Shown here in pieces: positions 46,401 through 58,400 of a stretch of DNA of 64,000 nt. The position numbers and the translations under genes were made by a program. The stretch spans positions 372,001-436,000 of the forward strand of contig JADKFX010000001.1 in NCBI GenBank assembly GCA_016717265.1, written 5' to 3'. Under the pieces are notes generated by a model. The model did not search any database. It saw only the letters and a program-made list of their open reading frames with translations, and was not told where the DNA came from. Every line of letters starts with the position of its first letter. Position 1 is the first letter of the stretch. Origin of the DNA: Saprospiraceae bacterium. Its GTDB lineage: Bacteria; Bacteroidota; Bacteroidia; Chitinophagales; Saprospiraceae.

Positions 46401-49400
46401 TTTACATGTTGCATCTAATACAATTGTTTGTGGTCCTTCACAAATTGGTGTTGGTGGTGTAGCATCATCTCCAGTTAATACAACGGTGCATGTTGAACTG
46501 TTTCCATTTCCATCATCTACAGTTACTGTCACAGTATGCGTTGTTCCTTCTCCAGATGCTAATAATGTTCCAGCAGTAGGATTTTGACTCCAGGTAAAGG
46601 TCCCTAAACAATTACCGGTTGCGCTTGCTCCATCAGTTAAATCCGGTACTAATAATTTACATGTTGCATCTAACGCTATTGTTTGTGGTCCTTCACAAGT
46701 TGCAACAGGTGGTGTTGTATCATCTCCAGTCAACACAACGGTGCATGTTGAACTGTTTCCATTTCCATCATTTACCGTTACGGTAATCGTATGCGTTGTT
46801 CCTTCTCCGGATGCTAATAATGCTCCTGCTGCAGGATTTTGACTCCAGGTAAATGTGGTTGCACAATTGTCTGTTGCACTTGCATCATTTGTTAAGTCTG
46901 GAACCAATAATTCACAATTACTATTTAACACTATAGTTTGCGGTCCTTCACAGCTTGCAACAGGTGGTGTGGTATCATCTCCAGTCAACACAACAGTGCA
47001 TATTGAACTGTTTCCATTTCCATCATTTACCGTTACGGTAATGGTATGTGTTGTTCCTTCACCAGATGCTAGTAATGTTCCAGTAGTTGTACTCTGACTC
47101 CAGGTGAAGCTTGCAGAACAATTATCGGTTGCGCTTGCGCCATTTGTTAAATCTGGTACTAATAATTCACAAGCACTATTTAAAACTATTGTTTGTGGTC
47201 CTTCACATATTGGTGTTGGTGGTGTGGTATCATCTCCAGTTAATACAACAGTACATGTTGAACTGTTTCCATTTCCATCATTTACCGTTACAGTAATGGT
47301 ATGTGTTGTTCCTTCTCCGGATGCTAGTAATGCTCCTGCTGCAGGATTTTGACTCCAGGTAAATGTTGTCGCACAATTATCAGTTGCGCTTGCACCATTT
47401 GTTAAGTCTGGTACTAATAATTTACATGTTGCATCTAATACAATGGTTTGTGGTCCTTCACAGGTTGCAACAGGTGGTGTTGTATCATCTCCTGTCAACA
47501 CAACGGTACATGTTGCACTATTTCCGTTTCCATCATTTGCAGTTACGGTAATGGTATGTGTTGTTCCTTCGCCAGAGGCTAGTAATGTTCCAGTAGAAGT
47601 ACTTTGACTCCAGGTAAAACTTGCAGAACAATTATCTGTTGCACTTGCTCCATCAATTAAGTTTGGTACTAATAATTCACAAGCACTATTTAAAACTATT
47701 GTTTGTGGCCCTTCGCAAATTGGTGTTGGTGGTGTGGTATCATCTCCAGTTAATACAACGGTACATGTTGAACTGTTTCCATTTCCATCATTTACTGTTA
47801 CAGTAATGGTATGTGTTGTTCCTTCGCCGGATGCTAATAATGCCCCTACTGTAGGATTTTGACTCCAGGTAAATGTTGTTGCACAATTATCTGTTGCACT
47901 TGCTCCATCTGTTAAATCTGGTACTAATAATTTACAAGTTGCATCTAATACAATGGTTTGTGGTAATTCACAGGTCGCAACCGGATTTTCAACATCGTTT
48001 ACAGTTACTGTAAAACTACATGTTGAAACATTTGGTACTGCATCACTTGCTGTCCATGTTACAAGGGTAGTTCCTTCTTGATAGTTTCCACTAGCATTTG
48101 AAGTTCCATTAAAATCATTAGTATTTGAAATCACTCCACAATTATCAAATGCAGCTACATCAAAAATTAAAGATGCATAACAAACACCTGGAATCGTATT
48201 TACAGTTATGGAATTATTAGGTCCAAATGGAGTTCTAATCCAATCTGCATTTTCCATATTAACAAGCACACCATTTTGAGCAGTGCCTGCATTATCATTA
48301 GCTGTTGTTCCAGTTCCTTGTTCTAAATTATAATAAGCTACAAGTCCAGCTTCCGTTCCTAACAATGAAGTTGCAAGGTAAGTTTTAATTTGTGCTCCTG
48401 TTAATGCTGTATTGAAAACACCAACTTCATCCATTTTACCATTAAAGTAATCAATGTTTGCAGATGTTTTAAATGCCATTGTAAGTGGACTTCCGTTGTT
48501 TATAATATTTCCGGATATTGTTCCAGCGGCAGATCCCATTAAAGTACCATTGATATATATATTTACTTTTGAACCTGTGTAAACACCGGCCATATGTACC
48601 CATTGTCCTACCGGAATTGTATTTGTTCCGCCAGAGCCAACAGTTCCTGCTGTATACCAACCGTTATTTGTTGTAGCGACTACAAAATGATAAGTTCCAT
48701 TATTTCCAATGATTAACCGGTAGGCGTTTTCTTTTGCAATTGGTGAATAATTCTGGACTGGTAATGCATCCATTTTAATCCAACCCATTACAGTCAACGC
48801 ACCCATATTTTCAAGGACTGCATTATCTGCTACGGTTACATATTCATTGACTCCATCAAAATCCAATCCTGTTCCAACTTTACATAAGACCGTTGGAAAT
48901 TCAGCATCATTTACCGTTACTGAAATTGAACATGTTGCAGTATTTCCGCAAGCATCTGTTGCAGTCCAAACGATTGCTGTAGTTCCAGTTGGTAATGTAT
49001 CGTTAGCGAGTGTGTTTGTTAAATTAAAATTATTAATTAAGGTAACGGAACCTCCACAATTATCAGTTGCAGTTGCATTAAATTCTGTACCACTTACAAT
49101 ATATCCACAATAGCCCAAAGTGGTTGTTCTTGTAAATGGACTGCCCACTGCACAAACAATTGTTGGCGGTGTTAAATCCTTTCCGGTATTAGAATAACTT
49201 TGATTTGCTAAGATGTTATTGCAAATATCTTTTACACTAAAAGTGTAGGTCACTGTCCAATTACAATCTGTTCCAGTAACAACTGAATTTGTAAGCGTTG
49301 CAGTTACTGCTCCTAAACAATTATCAGTATATCCTTGAATTGCATTTGCTGCACTAAATGGTGCTGCTGTTTCAGCATTTGCCTTACATGCATTTATACC

Positions 49401-52400
49401 TGTAGTTCCAGCATATGCTGTTCCCGTTAAGCTCGGAGCTGTTTGATCACTACCAGTATTAGAATATGTCTGACCAATAAGTGGGTTATTACATTCATCA
49501 AAAATAGTGAATGTATAGCTTACAGTCCAGGCACAATCAGTTCCTGTAACACTCGTATTTGTTAAAGCTGCAGTTACCGGTGCAAGGCAATTATCCGTAT
49601 ATCCTTGAATTGCATTTGCTGCATTAAATGGTGCTGCCGTTTGTGCACTTGCCATACATGCATTTGTGCCCGTCGTACCTGCATAAGCAGTTCCTGTTAA
49701 GCTCGGAGCTGTTTGATCACTTCCAGTATTAGAATATGTTTGTCCGGTTAATAAATTACCACAAACATCACTTATTGTAAATGTGTAGCTTACTGTCCAA
49801 TTGCAATCAGTTCCTGTAACACTTGTATTTGTTAAAGTTGCAGTTAAAACTCCGCCACAATTATCTGTATACCCTTGGATTGCATTTGCTGCACTAAATG
49901 GTGCTGCTGTTTCAGCATTTGCTTTACAAGCATTTGTGCCTGTCGTTCCAGCATATGCTGTTCCCGTTAAGCTTGGCAAGGTCTGGTCATCTACCGTAAT
50001 TGTTTGAGAACATAATGCCGTATTTAAACATTCATCCGTTGCTTCATACGTTCTTGTAATGGTATATCTGTTGACACATGTTTGTGCACTTATTACATCT
50101 CCTTCAAATGTTACAGTCACGGTTCCACCACAATTATCACTTGTACTTCCACCTGCAAAATCAGAATTCGGTACTTCGCTTACACAACTTACGGTCGTCG
50201 GTTCTGGACAAGTAATTGTTGGTGCGGTGACGTCTTGTATAGTTATTACCTGGGATGTGTTTGTTGCATTTCCACAGCCATCTGTAATTACAAAAGTTCT
50301 GGTCAATGAACCTGGACAACCACTATCAAATACATCACTATATGAGAAATTAAGATCTACACAATTATCTGTTGCTGATCCACCTTCTGCAAAGTATTGA
50401 GATTCTGAAATCGTTGTAGAAGAAACGTTGTATGCAAGATTCACACCAAGTGTTCTAAAATTATCCCAATAGATATCATAAGTAACACCTGGAGTATCCG
50501 TATTGTGTCCTTGTAAAATAACATTACCTATGTAGGTTGTTGCAAATGCTTCTGTTTTAATTACGAGATCTCCAACTTTATAAATAAATTTATCACCTAC
50601 TATTCTAATTACAAGGGTATACCAATTATCATAACTAAATCCTGTTGGTAAGCCCATATCTACCCAAAGTCCGGTATTATTATCCCAGCCTCTAAATCTA
50701 GGAACGCCACCATCCGAAGTAAACTCAATAATTGGAAAGGCACTTACTGCATTAGAAATATCAAATGCGGTACCCCATAATCCTGCCATTCTTTTACCTG
50801 TTGTCGCCCATGCATTGGGTACATATAAATCAATTGAAATACTATGCGCATTTGCAATATCATATTTTCTACCTTGTGTATTATAAAAAGTTGAATTAAA
50901 TCCTCCTGGTCTGCAACTTTGACAATCTGAAGCATCAATGGAATGTTTAATTCTATCTGCTCCTAAGAAATTACTTAATGCAAATCCTTTTGGTGGATAT
51001 CTGTCTGGATAATATGTTTTTGGTGCTTGTACTGGACCCACTGTGATCGCCTTTGTTTCTGGCAATGAAATAGTACCACATCCATCTATTGTAATATTCG
51101 CTGGTGCGGTTACTAAAGGTGCAATGTTATCATCTAATGTAATGGTTTGAGCACAGGTAATAAAATTACCACTAGCATCTGAAAGTTTCCATGTCCGCGT
51201 TATTGTTGTCGGACAATTTCCTGTTGCAACATCTTGATATTCTACTAAGGTAATAGCACAATTATCGGATGCTACACCATTATTTGTTCCGTCTGAAAAT
51301 ATAGCATAGGTTGTAGCTGTTAAGTTTGCATTATATGCCGGATTTGTAACATCTGCTGTATTGCAACCCGAAATTAATCTGGTTACCGGACAAACAGAGA
51401 TAGACGGATTTTGTGAATCTGTTACGATTATTGTAAAACTACAGATTGTTGAATTACCACTTGCATCTGTTACCTTAAAGGTGTTCGTAGTTGTTCCGAC
51501 TGGAAATGCTGATCCACTTGGTAAGCCTGTTGTTTGAATGGTTGTAGGACCAGGACAATTATCCGTTCCTACCGGTGTTGTATATGTAACCACTTTAGAA
51601 CATAAACCAGGTTCTGCAGGTACATTTATATTTGATGGACAAGAGATTACTGGAAATTGATTATCAACGACGGTAACATTAAAAGTACATATACTTTCAT
51701 TTCCACTTAAATCGGTTGCAGTATAAATAACTTGTGTAATACCGGTTGGGAAATTTGTTCCAGGAGGAAAATTAGATGTAAATATAACTCCCGGACAATT
51801 ATCAGAAGCTGTAGGTGCTACCCAAGTTACAAAGGCCTGACAAACTCCAGGGTCTGTATTTTTATTAATATCAACAGGACAACCTGTAATCGTAGGATCT
51901 TGTGCGTCTATCACAATGACATTAAACATGCAGGTAGATTTATTTCCACATGCATCTGTAGCTTCATATTTCTGAAGGGTAGTACCCACCGGAAAGAAAT
52001 CTCCTGATGTATAACTAGTTCCATCTACTTGTACTATTGAAATTGCACCAGCACAATTATCTGTTGCAGCAATAGCAGGATAGCTTACTGATTTACCACA
52101 ATTATTTGGCACTGCATCAACTGTAATATTTACTGGACAATTCGTAAATGTAGGTGCTTGATTATCGATTTTTGTTGAATACATAACACTTGCAGGATTG
52201 CCACATGCATCTGTAACCGTTACGGTTACTGTTGCTGTACAAGTTCCAGAAGTAGATGCAGCATAAACTAGGGTACCACCACAATTGTCACTTGCAGTTG
52301 TTGCGGTAATTGCTGCTGCTTCAGCAGCTACATTTGTCGGATAACAAGCTGCTATACTGCCTTGTGTTAGCACAGGTGCCGTATTATCAATTACACTTAC

Positions 52401-55400
52401 TGTCTTACTACAGCTTGAAATGCATCCGTTATTATCAGTGATTGTTAAAAATATATCAAAAAAAGTATTGCATCCAGAACCTGCCATTACGGTCACAGTT
52501 TGCAGATTCGTTGCACTTGTAATCGTACCACTTCCGGTAATTGTCCATGCATAACTTGCCATTCCAGCAGTTGCTGTATAATCATTAGATGTTGATGGAC
52601 AAATTGGACTAGGACCACTTATTACACAACTAGGTAATGGATTAACTGTTATCGTTTGAACATCTGTAACCTGACAATCTGCGAATGTAACAGTTACTGT
52701 ATAGGTCGTTGTGGAAGCAGGTGTAACTGAAATACTTGCGGTTGTTTCAGTAGTGGACCATAAATAACTTAATGCACCTGTTGTAGTAGCATCTAATGTT
52801 GCTGAAGCGCCATTACAAATAATTGCATCATTTGCTGTGCCACTTGTTTCAGTAACTAAAATTGTAATTATAGGTGAAGTTGGAGAACCTCCAGGTCCAC
52901 CCAATTCTGTAGGTACATTGTCTAACCATGGACAGTATTCTACTAAGGCCGTTACCTGAGCTCCTGAACCACCAGCAATCGCTCCTGGTCCAGATGCATG
53001 ATTCCAATAATTTAAAGTCGCGTCGATAATATTTGTTGCATGTAAATTTTCAACTCCAAAACTTGATCCTGCTAACCAGTTTTTGTCTGTAGCGATTATT
53101 AATCCAGCTGTTGAAGTTCCTTGTATATCTGTTCCATTTAATAAACCTGATTCATAAAATTTATTGGTCTTAACAGTACCATTACCATTATTGGTAAATC
53201 GCACTCCAATTCCATTATCGTAAATATGATTATTCTCAATTGTTGCAGAACCACCATCTACATCAATACCTATGGCAAAGCCATTTATGGATGCGTCGTT
53301 TCCATTTACAATCGCTGATGCATCAGCACCTCTAACATAAATACCTCTTCTGGTTTTATCTGTTCTTGTAATCTCGCAATCATTCTGTACGCTCACTGAA
53401 ACCGTTGCAAGGTTAGTATTGGATGAACTATCCTGAACAAATACGCCAGCAACTGTTGGGTTGGTAATTGTAACACCACTCAAAATATAGGAACTACTAG
53501 CTGCATTACCATAATAATCAAAATTCGTAGCATAGGCTCCGTATGATGATTGCGTTACCGTGCCACCAGAAATTGTTGCTGTACTTGATGTCGGACAATT
53601 CCATAAGAAATATCCACTTTCAAATCCATCTATTGTATTGGATGCAACTGTAATTGCAACGTTCGTTTGAATACTCCATAAAGTAATCCCTCTACTATTT
53701 GCACTTTCTATTGAAGTATTTGTCATGGTATTATTAGAAACATCCCAGGTACTTGCATTTTGGTATAAATTATTTGCAAGAATTCCTCCAACATCTGTAT
53801 ACGGAGAAGAAGGATCTCCTGTGATTGTTTGTGTCTTTGTTGTTATCGTATTATTTTTAATCGTTGCGCTAGATCCCATTGGTTTTGGTAAAAAATAATT
53901 ATCTACTTGTACGCCACGCCATGCATCTTCAATGCAATTGTTTTCTATAGCTGCATAATAATCATCATAGGTGAGAATACCTGCCCAATAAGGAACATTT
54001 TGAATTTTATTAAATTTCACTTGTCCATCTCTTGCAGTTCCACCAGTAGAACCCATGGAAACCCCAAACGTGTATATATTTTTTATGATGTTATTCTTAA
54101 CTATTAAATTATTTCCAGCTGGAGCAGCATCTGTTGTAATTCCTAAATCCACATCAAAGTTTGCACCATTTGCAGAAAGCAGTCCCGTAATTGTAGTATT
54201 GTCGCCATCTAGTGTAAATCCATCAATGGTTACATTATCTACATCCACATCAATGATAGAACTACTTGAACTCCCGGTTGCAACACCGGTAGCAGGAATA
54301 ATAATTGCTTCTCCTGTTCCTCTTGAACCATTACATCCATCAATACCTACTTTCGGACCATTGATTGTAAGCGATTTGTTTACAATTATATTTTCAACAT
54401 AAGTTCCTGCAGCAACCGTAAGCGTATGTCCATTCAAAGTTTGTGGATCATCAATTGCTCCTTGTATGGTGCAGAAAGTTTCTGAGGTATTTGTATTTGT
54501 TACTAAATTATTACCTGGACAGATACAGGATCCAGCCGGTTGAAATCCAACTGCTCCACTTGCATCTACCCCGGTTGTAAGAACAGAAGCCAGTACGATG
54601 TCACCACTTCCAGCTTCAACAAAAGTTGCAAGTATCGTAGGTAAGTCTATCGTTCCATGCCAATTACACACTACATTAATGTCACTATTTATCCTACTGA
54701 TTAGTGTTTTATGAGCGAATGCATGCGATAAATCATTTCCTTCAATTGTTACATTTGTTGGAGTCGCATTTATTTTACCGAATTCCCCAATACGAATACC
54801 ATTCCGCGGACCTGTAATTTTATTATTTTTAATTATCACATTACTTAATGAAGCTGGTATTGTATTATATGAAGGAGCGTCATCTCTTGCTTTAATAGCA
54901 ATGACTGCTGGATTTTGTGGGTCTGCGGCAACGCCTAATACACCCGAATTTGTGATATCACAATTTTGGATCGTTATGTTTGAATAACTACTGTATTTAA
55001 GATTTATATCAATGCCATTGTTGAATCCATAAGTTGCATCGGTTCCATTATTATCCATTGTTAAATTCTCAAATAATGCATTACTTAATTTTTCAAAGTA
55101 CATCCCCTTTTGAAGATTATTACTAATGGTACTATTCCTAATTATAATGTCTTTAAATTCCCCCGGAGTAGTTGCCTGAAAATTTACAATTCCCTGCAAG
55201 GCATTGCCCATAATTGTACAATTATCAATCAGTAATCCTCTTACTTGATTAGCCGTACCAATACGCATTCCAATGGTACCTGCCAACAAAGAAGTTCGTT
55301 GGATATCTGTATTCGTGATTATTACATTTGTATTACTATTACCAAAATTCACCCCATACCTGCAATAATCAATCAATGCAAGATTGTTTAATGTTGGATC

Positions 55401-58400
55401 ACTTACCCCACCTAATAAAATGGCATCCTGATAATTTGTAACATACATATTCTGAATTGTTACATTATAATTAGAAATTGTAATTCCTGCACCACTGCAA
55501 GCAATAGTTGGTGTCAACACAGTATTCGTGGCTGGATTACTTCCTTTGCCAACACCTGTTATTGTAAGCTGTTTATTTACAACAACATTTTCATTATAGG
55601 TACCTGCTCCAACAGTAATAGTATGCCCATCTAAAGTTTGTGGATCATTAATTGCATCTTGAATTGTACAAAATATTTCACTCGTATTTGTATTCACTAC
55701 ATTCCCTGAACATTTTGTAAGTACCACATCATTTCCATCACCACCAGCATAATTAATTTGAAATGTATAACCACCTGAGGTAATTGCAGACCCTTGGACA
55801 AACTGACCAACAACTGCATCGCCTCCATCATTTTCTATGATTGTAATTTGATCTCCATTAGAAGGTAGGTATCCTACTGTTAAAATTAAATTTGCATTTC
55901 CTAATGTTACCGTTCCATTGACTATAAATTTATCGTGTTCTGTGCATGGTATAATTCCATTTACTTCCATAGCCAATGCATCTCCACTTGTTAAAACTAA
56001 ATTGCCATTTAAGGTAACACAACCAGGACTTGAGCCCGGTGCAAATGTTACTTCTTTTGTACTCGCATCTGCTCCTGATGCATATGTTCCGGTTTCAATA
56101 TGGATAATATCTCCACTTACTGCCGCTGCTGCTATTGCATTGGGTATCGTCTCATCTGATAATCCAGTTCCCGGTGCGGATACATATAAATTAATTCCAT
56201 CAAATCGAATTAATCCTGATGCACCATTATCCAATGCTCCATAAATGCGATCTGTCCGACGGAAATTATTTGCCTGATCAAATAGATCTGAACTAATATC
56301 TATGCCGGTTGAACTTAAATTTTCTACATAATAACTTTCTCCTCCAAACTGATTTCCATTCCCAGTCGTTACTACACTTCCCAATTGGATTTGTACATCC
56401 CGTGTATTATCGGTTGCATCATCAAAATCATTGGTAGTTAATAAAGCTTTTCCATTGGATTGTACTAAAATTCCGATATCATTTCCATTGATAGTATTAC
56501 TACTTAATTGTACTGCCTGTTCTCCACTAAAATTACTTCCACTTATCCACTGAAATCCTATGTTTGCTCCTTTCACAGTATTTCCAGAATATAACACCGT
56601 ACTCGATCCACTTGAATGTGATGTTACCCGAAATCCACGTTGCAAATTAAGCGCTGGATTATTCCCTCCTGCCAGATTTAAAAACTGATTATTACTAATT
56701 GTTATATCACTTGTATGTCCATGTGCATTCTCCCAGATTCCCAACACTACTTGTGGAAATGCAGATTGTGCATTTAATATATTTATGGTATTTGTTGAAA
56801 TCAATAATCCATCATATACAGCACCTCCACTGGTATTGGATTGCATCACTACCGTACTTGAAAAATTAGCACCACTACTCACTCCATCTCCAGGTACATT
56901 AAATGTATTATTGGAAATTGTTTGATTCGTGCCAAATGAATAATGGATTCCGATGTTTTGGTTTACATCTGCAGGCGCAACAACCGTATTTAAATCCGTT
57001 GCTATATTAAATGTATTATTCGTAATCGTCAAATTATTATACGCATCTGATCCTCCCGCTCCATTAAACATTCCTATCGATAAGTCAAATTCCTTAAACT
57101 CCATATTGGATATTGTCCAGTTCTGATTATCGCCTCCATCAAATATTAATACACCTTCCAGATTTACACTTGCAAGATCACCAGGACCTGTTATAGATGC
57201 ATTTCCTAATCCTTCGGGTGCAGTAAATGTCACTCCGTTAAGATTTGCCGGTACTAAAATAGAATAATCATCTGCTGCAGATACTACACCATCATTTCCT
57301 AATGACCAGGAGCTTGCTGCATTCGCTTCAACCCAGTCAAATGTTCCTTTTAAATTTATTGTCCAATTATTGGATGCAGCTTCAACACCGTTGACAATAC
57401 GAGTATAGTCGTTATTAGTTGCTGATTGTGCGGCATTAATATCTGTAACATAATCATTACTTGCTTTTACAGTAACAAAACCAAGTGCTTTCCAATCAAT
57501 TTTATGATTAATCTTATCTTCGATTGCAAATAATTGGGCTAAGCTTGCGGTAATTCCTGTTTGTCCATCAAAAGATACTGCAGTTGCATCGATATTGGTT
57601 GCAGGCGCATTGGTACCATTTGTTATTTGATCAATATAGGTAGTTTGATTTGTAAAAGAAGCTGGTGTAGCGCCCATAAAGGATGCACTTGCATCTCCAC
57701 CTTGAATTAATATACCTTTTGTTGTATTATTTATTATTGTGTTTCCTTTTATGACAACAGAAACGGTTGAAGCATTGGTATTTGCTGATGTATCATTCAC
57801 TTCAATTCCAGCTTGTGCTGATGTTTGAATACTTACACCATCTATAATATAATTACTTGAACTAGCATCTCCATTACTTGCACTATAATAATTTGTAGCA
57901 TAGACACCAACTTCATTGCCTGTTAAAACTCCTCCAGTAATGGTAATCGGATTTGTTGTCGGACAATTCCATAATCCGATTCCGTAGGTGTTACCAGTAA
58001 CATTGTTATTATTGATTGTTGCCCCTACATTAGATTGAATAGAGCTCACAAAAATTCCGTCGCTTATTGCAGCGCCAGGATAATTTGTAAAAATATTATT
58101 ACTAATATTAAAATCCGCAGAATTTGTATAATGTAAATTGAAATAAATACCTCTGCGTTGTGATTCAATTGTATTTCCTGTTATATCATGACTTGTTCCT
58201 GCATCTGCATTATAAAAATTACCTGTTTGAATTCCTAAACGAACCCGGGTCATCACATTATCGGTAATATCTGTATAACAGTTATTATAAATTAATATAC
58301 CAATACCGAATGATGTTGGTAAAATATTATCAAATTTATTGTTGCTAATACTATTCCCTGTTGTGGATGCACCACCATTATAAAAATTATAAAAATCAAT

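Noticed and set aside
41368..47806. Many plus-strand frames of 60-124 codons repeated along the array
   Set aside because: They are antisense shadows that recur because the 255-bp repeat recurs; the minus-strand frame is continuous and domain-rich.
41598..47972. The regular repeat array as CRISPR or satellite DNA
   Set aside because: Unit length is 255 bp, units are coding throughout in one frame, and there are no unique spacers.
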